DNA of 64,000 bases, taken from Euphorbia lathyris (taxonomy: Eukaryota > Streptophyta > Magnoliopsida > Malpighiales > Euphorbiaceae). The notes below the pieces were generated by a model. It saw nothing but the letters and a program-made list of their open reading frames with translations. It did no database searches and was not told where the DNA came from. This document shows positions 54,913 through 64,000 of this stretch, in pieces. How positions within the stretch are numbered: position 1 is the first letter of the stretch; every line of letters starts with the position of its first letter. The stretch covers positions 5,771,001 to 5,835,000 of the forward strand of contig NC_088915.1 in the NCBI RefSeq assembly GCF_963576675.1, read 5' to 3'. Position numbers and translations under genes: made by a program.

Positions 54913-56272
54913 TGGTATCAGTAGTATCAACTTCCGCATCCTCCGAATCCTCTGATCATCCACAATCACCAACCTACACCCAATATAAAGTCGTTGTTGC
55001 CGCCGTCGCATCTGCCGCTGCTGCCGGATCAATCGCACCAAGCTCGGGTTGGCGATTTACATCGCCGTTTGTAACCGGTGATTCTTCCTTCCTCGCGGCA
55101 GCCTCGACGTCGCATCCTCCACCACCAGCGCAACAGCCGCCTCTGCCAACGGTGGCCGACGCGCTACCCCAGGCGGTCTGAGATGCGCTCACCGTATATC
55201 AGGCCGCCAGCGTCCAAGGGCCGCCATAGTAGGTTCCGTCGCATCCTCTAGTGCCGACGCCATGGATTTCTGCTGCTGCCGCCGCCTTTGCCCAACCGCC
55301 GCCTCCCGGAGCTTCGATGAACCCTAACGCGGATGCTGCAATTTTGGCAGCAATCGCGGCATATCAGGCAGCCGCTCCCCCTTTGTTGTATCATCAATCA
55401 TACGCGGTTCAGCCACCATTAATTCAATCACAGCAACCGTCGGTCACCGCGGCCACTCAAACCCTATTTTCCCTATCAGTTCTTGCTGCCTAGCCGCCTA
55501 TCAAGCAGCCGAGGCCAGTAATAAACATCAGGTTATTTCTGAATCTAATACTTCACCGTTTGGTTACAATACCCAATTAACCCGTGATCCCTCACCATCG
55601 TTTTTTTCAAATTCGTTTCACAATACTGTTGATGCACCTTCAAATAATCTTAGACCTAATTTTATTTCTTCCTCCAATCCTCATATTTCAACCAATCTTG
55701 TCTATACAGAACCTGTTTCTACCACTGTCAATCAACCACGATAACCACCCACAAACATCACCATTAACATCAAGTTAACCCCACACAACTACAAAGCATG
55801 GAGAATGTCCATGGAAACCATCCTCAAAACCTATCATCTCTTTTCCCATATTATCAGTTCAACACCGCTTCCACCTCAATTTATATCTAGAACAGGTTTT
55901 GTGACATCTGCTGCGGATTTAATCATAAATCCATCTTTTTTCCAATGGGATGATTTAGAAAATGTTGTTAGGACTTTGCTCCTAAATTCAATCACCGAAG
56001 AGGTGTTTCCTGATATTGCTTATCTCAAATATTCACATGATATTTGGCTAGCTTTGGAAGATGCCTACGGGCTTATTATAGGTAGCAAGCAGTTTCAGAT
56101 GGGAGTTGAACTACATGAGCTTGAGCAAGGGGGGATGTCAGTTACTGCGTACATGCAAAAAGTGAAGTCTATTTTTGATGATCTGGCTGCCTTGGGGAAT
56201 CCCTACCCTCGACACTTACTACCATCGGTTCTTTACAAGGGTTTGGGAGAAGAGTATCACTCTACCGTTTAG
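54912..56272 (+). pseudogene. Copia gag (short-LTR element)
   Basis: It starts at an ATG overlapping the LTR end (MVSVVSTSASSESSD). The N-terminus is Ala/Pro-rich and GC-rich, unlike its surroundings. Stops at 55181 and 55491 and a frame change follow. The conserved gag core is at 55745-56272 (LTPHNYKAWRMSMETILK, LWLALEDAYG-type block, then VKSIFDDLAALG). It ends at a TAG. Confidence 0.8.
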
Positions 56273-56454
56273 AATCTTGTCACTCAACGAGGTACAAACA
56301 TCAACTATCAGGAGATTCTGCACAGTTTGAAAACCGTTGAAGGCATGATCCAATCAACCAGAAAGACTACTCTGCTTCAACCAGATGGTATACCAGCGCA
56401 CCGAGAGGCTAATGTATCCATAATGGACACAACACAATCAAAGAAGTAGAATCC

Positions 56455-56770
56455 AAAGAAGAGAAGAAGTGGCAAGTGCTACAATTGTGGTGATCCAAGC
56501 CACTGGGCTGATAAGTGCAAAAGACCAAAGAACAATTCACGGTCAAACTACAATCCTGGACCACAAGCACACATGACGTGGCAACAACCACTAAATCCAT
56601 TCATGGGTCCTAATCAGCCGTGGTATCCTGACACTGGAGCAACAAACCACATGACGGAAAATCCGGCCCAACTTCAACACATGCAGCCATATCCAGGATA
56701 TGACACTGTTTAGTTTGGCAATGGTCAAGGTTTGCAAATTTCTCACTTTGGGAATTAAAATATCAATAAT
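56455..56770 (+). pseudogene. Copia zinc knuckle and protease (short-LTR element)
   Basis: A CCHC knuckle CYNCGDPSHWADKC lies at 56470-56515. The protease motif WYPDTGATNHMT, with catalytic DTGA, lies at 56621-56655. TAG at about 56448 and 56712 and TAA at about 56757 interrupt it. Confidence 0.85.
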
Positions 56771-58339
56771 TTGAAAACTAATGATGCCCTATTTGTTCCT
56801 AAGCTCACCAAATCTTTACTATCTGTTCAAAAATTTACCTATGACAATTCATGTTTCTTTGAATTTTGGCCTAACCATTTTCTTGTGAAGGACCAAACAA
56901 CTGGGGAAATCCTATTACGAGGCCCGAGTAAAGATGGGCTTTATGTGCTTACACCCACTCTAAAGGAGGCGCTAGTAGGAGAGAAAGTGTCTTTTGAAAG
57001 GTGGCATGCACGGCTTGGACACTGTCAGAATCAGATAGTCAGCACAGTTCTCAAAGGAAACAATCTATCATCTTCAAAGTCAGTTAGCAATTTTTCTTTT
57101 TGTCTATTAGGCAAACTTGCTAGAAGCTCTTTACCCTCTATTAGTCACTCTAGCACATTTATTTTTGAGAACTTACATCTAGATGTTTGGGGACCAGCTC
57201 CAGTTGTTTCTTGCCTTGGTCACCGTTATTTTTTAATAATCATTGATGAATTCAGTAGATTTGGATGGGTTTTCTGTTTAAAGAATAAGAGTGATGTTTT
57301 CTCAACCTTTTGTGATTTTTATGCCATGATCTCTAATCAGTATAGTGCAAGGGTTAAGAATATTTACTCAGATCTTGGGGGAGAATTTCAAAAACTACAA
57401 CCTTTCTTCAAACGACATGGCATTATACACAAAATTGCATGCCCTCACATTCATGCACAAAATGGTATAGCTGAGAGAAAAATTAGACATGTCGTTGACA
57501 CCTGCCTTACTTTGTTAGCCAATGCATCTTTACCTCTCAAATTCTGGAACTATGCCATGATCCACAACATTAGGCTAATCAACTACTTACCCACCAAAAT
57601 ACTGAACAACAATTCACGCTATTTCTTGTTCTACAAGAAACAGCCTGCCTATAAGGCATTGCGCATCTTTGGTAGTGGTATCTATCCTCTTCTTCGTCCA
57701 TACAACCAACACAAATTTGATTTTCGTTCCAAGTTATGTGTCTACCTTGGTCCATCAGAAAATCATTCTGGGGATATTTGTCTTGAGTATGCCACTGGAC
57801 GCATATACATCTGCAAATTTGTGCAGCACAATGAAGAAGTATTTCCTGCATCAGCAGTCACTGCATCACCACCTTCATCTAGCAACTTGGGGGTAAGCAC
57901 ATCTTATCAACTACCATCTTTACTCGGCCCATATCCAGGTAATCTCTCTAATCCCGCTCCTATATTATCTCCTTCTAACTTAGTTCTATGTTCCCAACCA
58001 ATCACACCTGTCCACTCTGGACCTCATCCTGGTACCCCAATTATTCCCCCTGACTCTGAAGCCACAAACACTGCTCCACTAGCTCCACGTCAATGTTTGT
58101 CACCAATAGTCACAGCTGCATCAACACCTGTTTCTCAGAATGATCTCACCACACTAGTTGGCTCTGTGAACATCACCACACCGGAGATACAGAATGTAGT
58201 ACCTTATAAAGAGAACGCCATGCCACAAACCCAGTCTCCTCCTCATGAAACTGCACCACCTGCTCCTGTTCCAACTGCAAGGCCCAGACCTCGTAATGCA
58301 TCACTGATTGGTCCACGTCAACACTATATGCAGCTTTGA
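56771..58339 (+). pseudogene. Copia pre-integrase and integrase (short-LTR element)
   Basis: FERWHARLGHCQN is the pre-integrase motif; the expected CxxC partner is degraded to FCLLGK. The D,D,E core is LDVWGPAP, IYSDLGGEF and QNGIAERKIRHV. A long Pro/Ser/Thr-rich linker follows (about residues 370-510), ending at a TGA before reverse transcriptase. The 522-codon frame is the longest in this element. Confidence 0.92.
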
Positions 58340-58402
58340 TAGTCGTCTCTTCACTCAAGGGGAAGGTTTGAGGGGCTTCTAGCTACACATCCAAATGGCA
58401 CA

Positions 58403-59955
58403 GTGGATCCCACATGCTTCAGTAAAGCCAACAAACAACCCGAATGGCGCACGACAATGTCTGACGAGATTCAAGCTCTTCTAGACAATGGCACCTGGCA
58501 ACTTGTACCAAGACCACATGATCAGCATGTCATCACCTCTAGGTGGCTCTTTCGTACAAAGAAGAAGTCTGATGGAACCATTGATCGACACAAAGCTTGT
58601 TTAGTAGCACGGGATTTACTCAGAAAGCTGGGATTGACTACAAAGAAACATTTAGTCCAGTAATCAAGGCTACAACCATTCGGTCTGTTTTTGCCATTGC
58701 AGCAGCAAACAACTACTTCATCAATCAACTGGATGTCTCTAATGCATTCCTTCATGGAAACTTATCAGAGACAATCTATATGGAACAACCGCAGGGTTTT
58801 CGGGATAGTGACCGATCGGATCATGTCTGTCTTCTCAAAAAGAGTCTTTATGGATTAAAGCAAGCACCGCGAGAATGGTTCACACGCCTTCGAACATTCC
58901 TCCTCTCAATTGGGTACAAGATGTCACAGGCTGACAATTCTCTGTTTATCAGACGCACCGACACTGAAAAGACTTACATTTTGTGCTATGTTGATGATAT
59001 ACTCATAACAGGTAACCACCCTGCACACATCACCAACAGAATTACAGCCATTGAACATGAGTTTCCCATTCGCAATCTTGGCAAGGCAGAATACTTTCTC
59101 GAAATTGAGATAAGATATGAGAAGGATGGCATTCACATGTGTCAGGCCAAGTATGTGGCTGACATCCTAGACAAAGTGAAGATGATTGACTCCAAGCCTA
59201 CACTGACTCCCATGGCCACCACGCCAACACTTTTAAAAGAGATAGGCATCAGTTTAACCTCTGGAGATGAATATCGAAGAATTGTGGGAGCACTTCAATA
59301 CTTAACATTCACTCGTCCTGACATTGCATTTGCAGTTAACAAATTATGTCAGTTCCTGCACTGCCCGACTGATGAGCACTTGAAAGGAGTCAAGAGGGTC
59401 TTACGCTACATTCAGGGAACATCAGACTTTGGGATAGTCATGTCCATCAAACCAATAGAGCACATCCATTGTTGCTCAAATAGTGATTGGGGAGGGTGTC
59501 CTGATGATCGAAGATCCACGGGTGCCTTCCGTGTCTATCTTGGATCCATCATTGTATCGTGGTAGACCCGCAAGCAACCCACAATAGCCAGATCCTCTAC
59601 AGAAAGTGAATACAAGGCAGTGGCAAATGCCACGACAGAACTCCTATGGTTCAAATCACTTCTCTCGGATCTGGGCTTTCCTTTACCCACTCTAGTTCAA
59701 TTATGGTGTGATAATGTTGGAGCAATTTATCTCACTTCAAATCCAGTTTTTCATGCCTGTACGAAGCACATTGAGCTAGATTATCATTTTGTTCGTGAAC
59801 AAATTCACAAAGGATTTCTTAGTGTCAGATTTATTCCAACCGATGATCAGGTTGCAGACATACTCACCAAGCCGCTAGCTCCAGCTCGCTTCACGATGCT
59901 ACGCTCTCGCCTCTTTGTTCGTGCCCGTCATCGGCTTGAGGGGCGGGGGTGTTAG
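58403..59955 (+). pseudogene. Copia reverse transcriptase and RNase H (short-LTR element)
   Basis: RT has WLFRTKKKSDGTIDRHKACLV, then a frameshift near 58620. It continues with QLDVSNAFLHGNL, LKKSLYGLKQAPREWF and catalytic CYVDDILITGN. RNase H has [14 protein letters not shown] (split by a TAG at 59563), [14 protein letters not shown] and [10 protein letters not shown]. It ends shortly before the PPT. Confidence 0.92.
59936..59949 (+). promoter_or_regulatory. Polypurine tract of the short-LTR copia element
   Basis: TGAGGGGCGGGGG directly precedes the 3' LTR. Confidence 0.88.
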
Positions 59956-60208
59956 AGATAATGTTCCTATTATCTCTGTAAATAGATTCTTATCTAGTTA
60001 GAGTTTCAATTTGTCTATATCCCTAGCTAGGTAGAGTTTCAATACTATTATACTTGTGAATTGTATTCCTATACAAACTACTATTGGCTCACTATAAATA
60101 CAAGGCCTCTGAGCCATAATCATTAAGGTGATTCAAATCAATATTGTGCTATTACTTATCTCTCTCTATCTCCATAATATTCCCGTATATCAAACTATAC
60201 ATTCAACA
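59950..60208 (+). repeat. 3' LTR of the short-LTR copia element
   Basis: 259 bp, about four substitutions from the 5' LTR. Confidence 0.93.
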
Positions 60209-60808
60209 ATGGGCAGTGGCGGAACCAGAACTAGAGATGAGCCGGGGCTCAAATTTTTAGTAACAAATTTTTTTCACTTTAATATTGTCCTTCCAACGAG
60301 AATTTATCCATTCTTATAAAAAACCAACTACAATAAAAATGCATTAAACATAACATTCAATTAAAAAAATCATGAGAGAGAGAAAAGACAAAACTGGAAA
60401 CGGATAAGCATGCAAGACAAAAGACGGAACTACAAACTAGAGAACGTTAGAAGTAGAAGAATGAGAACTTGATATTGGGAATGAAGTTCATGGATGAAAT
60501 TTTATCACCATATGAAAATCTATAGGGTATGGTGGATTTGCAACCGAGTAACATAACATGTTATTTTTATTTCTTTCTTTCTGTTCTAATTAATTGAACC
60601 AACACCATTTCAATAAAGCGAGTATTTGTATCTATATTGTCTATATCCACGGAACCATTTCAATTATTTAAAATAGAAACAAAAAACTTATTCAGTTCTT
60701 CTTCAACGTAGCCTCCATATATATGACCACCATGCTATGCGCTGCAGTTTCTTCTGTCGGAATTAGGGGGGCTCGGATATTATTTTCCTCCAATTTACAA
60801 CGGCTTGT
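60209..60808. other. Intergenic with transposon-end-like sequence
   Basis: No gene. Near 60215, cagtggcggaaccagaa resembles a common plant DNA-transposon terminus (TGGCGGAACCAG-type), but no partner end was found. The rest is AT-rich. Confidence 0.35.
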
Positions 60809-61020
60809 GATGAGGGCATCTTGCGCTCGTACGTGGAGTGTGAGATAGAACACGCGGAGCGTGAATCCGGAGCCAAGAATGAAGGAAGAAAACCACGCGG
60901 AAGGGAGATCCCTAGAGCATTCCACGCGGAGCGTGTTGTCCAGTGTGCGGACTGTGGATCGAGCCTTCGGAGAGAACCAATTCCAAGAGGTCATATACGT
61001 AGGGCGTACTCTCAGAAACT
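60809..61020 (-). mobile_element. LTR remnant related to the solo LTR
   Basis: It starts tgatgagggcat, the reverse complement of the solo LTR end at 16038-16051. It carries repeated CACGCGGAGCGTG-type motifs, the inverse of the array at 15570-15980. The other end is not defined. Confidence 0.55.
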
Positions 61021-61074
61021 CTATTTATACCTCTCTTCCAAAGTGAATAAACACAACTTCTTCTTCTCTATAGA

Positions 61075-61282
61075 AACTGTGCATCCCATGGAAACCGCAA
61101 AAGAAGAGTATATGGCGAAATATTTGAATTTTTTTTTGTGTAACTCATACAAAATATAATATTTTTTTCTTTTATTTTTATGTCTAATCATATGTTTTGG
61201 GGTAGAATTCTGCATAACATGATTTTGTTATCAACAATGTAACCAACATTGGGATAAATATTTTCATAGTAAAAAAGCCCAT
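61075..61282 (-). pseudogene. SPH pseudogene, N-terminus and central fragment
   Basis: On the minus strand an ATG at 61282 starts an SPH-type signal peptide (MGFFTMKIFIPMLVTLL, then SCYAEFYPK). It meets a stop after about 32 codons. Then come a MITE remnant (about 61110-61195) and the SPH central fragment near 61078-61110, the same piece as 9720-9760. It keeps an ATG, unlike the 10.9, 13.7 and 16.1 kb copies. Confidence 0.65.
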
Positions 61283-61339
61283 ATTGATTTTCATATCTTT
61301 GTGATGATGCTATTTCAGTATTTAAAGGTGATTTTAGAC

Positions 61340-61841
61340 TTAATACATCATTTGCCCCCATGAATTTGTCCAAAAAAGTTGATTGGCCCCCTGAATTTTT
61401 AAAGTGTCCGGATAGCCCCTTCAACTTGCATAAAATGTTAAGTTAGTCCCCTGAACTTGCGTAAAATGTAATCAATTGATTACTCGGTCGTAAAAAAAGT
61501 AAGTTAAATGCGGAAAATGTATTCCACACATCTTAGAATGTTATTACATAATTCAAAAATAGATTAAAAATGAAGTTATTGCTTGCTCAACTATATAACT
61601 TGTTGTCTCTAATATTAGAACCCTATACCCCGATTTTAGTTGTTTTACTTTTTATAAGACTCGTGCAATACATCTTCCGCATTTAACTTACTTTTTCGCG
61701 ACCGAGTATCAATTAATTACATTTTATGCAAGTTCAGAGGGCTAAATGAACATTTTATGCAAGTTGAGGGAGCTATCAGGACACTTTGAAATTCAAGGCC
61801 AATCAACTATTTGGACAAATTCAGGGCAAATGATATATTAA
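61340..61841. mobile_element. Foldback MITE in the SPH upstream region
   Basis: Long inverted arms (ttaatacatcatttgccccc / gggcaaatgatatattaa, plus acttgcataaaatg and taagtt-type inner arms) span about 500 bp. The flanks gattttaga and gattttaag suggest a 9 bp duplication. It interrupts the tract attttaagttgg that is continuous at 11266 and 16206. Confidence 0.7.
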
Positions 61842-62100
61842 GATTTTAAGTTGGGGATTTTAATATGAATATGCAATATTAAGAAAGTCCAACAAAATTC
61901 TCTTAATTTCCATATTTGTTTCCTGTTTAATTAAGAAATTCCAACGAATTTCCCTTAATTTTCACATACCCATATGCAAAATAATTGTTTTTCTTAGACC
62001 AATTGATATTAGGGGATTTTAGCAAAATGCTAACAAGTTAATCATAAATACCCTGAGATACCATCATTTTTAAAATCTAGGGTAATTAATTTCTTAGTCC
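61842..62100. other. SPH upstream flank continuation
   Basis: AT-rich upstream sequence of the SPH pseudogene at 61282 (atatgaatatgcaatattaag), as at 13800. No gene. Confidence 0.5.
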
Positions 62101-62255
62101 CTATATTTTGAAAAAACACACTATTTAGTTCCTGTATTTTCAAAAATACATGGTAAGGTTTCTAACATTTTTCTCAGTGAACTGTTTAGTCCCTAACGTT
62201 AAACAGACGGAAGGACTAAACAGTTCACTGAGAAAAATGTTAGGGACTTTTGATG
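62100..62255. repeat. Perfect 31 bp hairpin with MITE-like flanks
   Basis: Arms 62162-62192 and 62213-62243 are perfect complements (start ctaacatttttctcagtg) with a 20-base loop. The preceding tagtccctatatttt motif resembles the MITE at 14476-14853, so this may be a short foldback element. Confidence 0.85.
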
Positions 62256-63360
62256 CGTAGACGTACGGGTAGAGTTTCTACGACGAAATATATTATGATG
62301 AGTTAAGTGCGTTACGACTATGGATGTGATCTTCTTAAATGCTCTATCTCTACTAGACGCTACTACTTAGGGGCAAGTGTACCCCGTCGTATCAAGTAAT
62401 AATCCGGTTAAGACCGGGTATCGAATCAACGGGATTTATAACTACAAGTATTAAACGACTCGGTTTTATACGTTATCTAAGCGGTGAATACTTTGAGTTG
62501 ACTCGGGGAACAACTACAAACTTCTCCTAACTATGGGTGAGACAAATTTATATAACAAAAACTCTACGAAATGATACAGATGGCGATAAATTATAAATAT
62601 GACAAACAAAGACTCCCAATATATATACGGTTAATGATTTACTCTTGCAATGACGACTACGTGTAGTGTGACCGACCCGTGAAGTACTTAGACTACTTGG
62701 TTCCTAGTCAAGGCGTGTCTAATGCTCGGGATCAGAAATTAGGGCCCGTAAGTTCCGTGGTTTGTCAATTCCTACGGTTTCCGGAGCGTCACTTCCAGTA
62801 AGGCAACACCTATATGAATCCCTAAGGATAGCCCGAATGGCGTCGGAAATCGCGTTCTCCTACACAATAATCAATTACGAGTATCAAAACAAGTAACAAA
62901 CATCAACACATATATAGAAAAAGAGATTATGAATCATAAATTATAAATATGGAGAATGTAAATACGGAATACAACCAAGCCTAGTACATAGGAAGAGTAC
63001 AAGCTAATTAGCAAGTGAAAAGGGAAGAATCCACCCTCGGAACTAGCTAACCGGACTCAAGGCCATCTCTTAGGACTTGGAGGTGGAACTTTCGAGCTTA
63101 GTGAACGGAGATGGAGTGGAACTTTGACGGAATGCCGGAATCAACGAACAAGCTCTCAAGGTGAAAGAGTTTTGCTATATAAAGTCTAAAATCTAAAACT
63201 ATGAAACAAGAGCTTAATCTATAACAAGAATGTATATCAAAAGCTTAAGATCCTAAATGAGTGCTAGTCACTCCTATTTATACACATCAAGCTAGGGGTA
63301 GAATTGTAATTTCATAAGATACAAGCATGGAGGAACATGATTTTCTGCAGATTTCCCATG
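62256..63360. other. Repetitive non-coding sequence, unidentified
   Basis: No ORF of note. It contains gcaagtgtaccccgtcgtat, then ggttaagaccgggtatcgaa, phrases that occur in plant retrotransposon non-coding regions. No ends or target duplication found. Confidence 0.4.
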
Positions 63361-64000
63361 ACACGTGTTAGACGAGGTGCCGCGGCCTAATCTCCCTGGA
63401 AGACCGGGGGGTGGACACCTCATGGCGACGTAAACGGTGATTGGCGCCGAAAGCAACCAATCGTGGAATCAAGCTGCTCGGCAGGACCGGAGCTCGGAGA
63501 TATGGAAGAGTCGCCACCCACGAATGGGAAAATGAACACCGATCCCTTGCGGGAGACCGGTGTGGGTTCGAGAAACTTAGGTACGAGCCGAGAAGGCTAG
63601 CTCCTTTCCGGAGAAAGGCTACTAGGCACCCCGACATCGCCCGGTTATGAACCACCGGCCTCCTACTCAGCATGTTAGGCGATAACGGACTAATCGTATA
63701 TTTCTTTAAGTTTAAAATTCATTTGAAACCTTTTCTTTCTCGTTTTGAAAACCGTTTTGAGCATATATTATTGTAAAGCCACTTTGGTAAAGAATCACTC
63801 ATTTACATCAGTTCAAAAATACATGGGAAAGAGAGGGGGAGAAAGAAGAATTGATTTATTTGCAACGTGATTTATGTTTCGTGTTACATACTAATTCTAT
63901 ACTAATTCACTTCTCCAAAACGAGTTCATTTACCTGGTTCGCACCTTAATCGCCGTTGGAACGATTTAGGTACGTTTCAAAACCCCGTTTGATGAAGTTC
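63361..64000 (+). other. Gypsy leader-like non-coding sequence to window edge
   Basis: A relatively GC-rich block at 63361-63670 contains gagtcgccaccc, ggtgtgggttcgag and ctactaggcacccc. These resemble a conserved untranslated leader of some plant gypsy elements. From 63700 it becomes AT-rich and shares sequence with 27131-27300. The small frames on both strands here look like chance. Confidence 0.4.

Larger units (their letters stand above)
54654..60208 (+). mobile_element. Short-LTR Ty1/copia element
   Basis: Two 259 bp LTRs (54654-54912, 59950-60208) begin TGTTAGAGATAATG, end CAACA and differ at about four sites. The flanks are ATGAG and ATGGG (four of five match). The order gag, zinc knuckle, protease, integrase, reverse transcriptase and RNase H defines copia. 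Multiple stops and at least two frameshifts make it inactive. The low LTR divergence indicates a fairly recent insertion. Confidence 0.92.

Noticed and set aside
63368..63673. Frames on both strands in the GC-rich end region
   Set aside because: Both strands are open because of base composition. The sequence looks like an untranslated leader.

Overview
This is plant nuclear DNA, probably from a eudicot. It is AT-rich and repeat-dominated. It holds plant Ty1/copia (Sirevirus and short-LTR types) and Ty3/gypsy (chromovirus-like and Tat-like) retrotransposons, a Helitron, a CACTA element, hAT-like, Harbinger-like and Mutator-like non-autonomous elements, and members of the plant S-protein homologue (SPH, self-incompatibility S1) family. 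There is no operon structure, CRISPR array or rRNA. Only one host gene looks intact: the SPH gene at 52021-52431 (minus). Everything else is mobile DNA, decayed SPH copies or degenerate intergenic sequence.

Layout. 1-5052: part of a gypsy element (minus) whose 5' LTR is split by a 3.0 kb Helitron (1138-4149). 5918-9665: a gypsy element carrying only gag and protease, inserted in an SPH remnant. 9666-17640: a decayed tandem array of SPH pseudogenes and their shared flanks, broken by several MITEs and one solo LTR (14864-16051). 17997-27130: a Sirevirus-type copia element (minus) with an env-like ORF after pol, a truncated 3' LTR, and a hAT MITE inside gag. 27999-29041, 49946-51526 and 52702-54077: three members of one CAGGGCCGG-ended hAT-like family. 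29042-30588: an LTR-like segment with three back-to-back perfect hairpins.

30907-49300: an 18.4 kb CACTA element bounded by CACTA ends and a TGT target duplication. It carries a degenerate captured ubiquitin-conjugating (E2) gene, a foldback, a minus-strand promoter with short exons near its right end, and two complete LTR retrotransposons nested inside: a non-coding gypsy element (33266-38449, duplication AAACA) and a Tat-like gypsy element (38873-47320, duplication ACACA). In the Tat-like element, gag-pol runs opposite to the direction implied by the PBS-like and PPT-like sequences. 54654-60208: a short-LTR copia element (plus). 60209-64000: LTR and SPH remnants, a foldback MITE, a perfect hairpin, and gypsy-leader-like sequence to the window edge.

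The window reads best as insertion stratigraphy. An SPH cluster was duplicated while already decaying, then split and spread by successive transposon insertions. Target duplications were read directly for most elements, so the relative order is well supported. No new molecular system is claimed. The most unusual items are the gag-pol/LTR orientation conflict, the E2 capture by CACTA, the compensated indels in one SPH pseudogene, and the tRNA-like module in the hAT-like family. Protein family names come from motif recognition, not from database searches.
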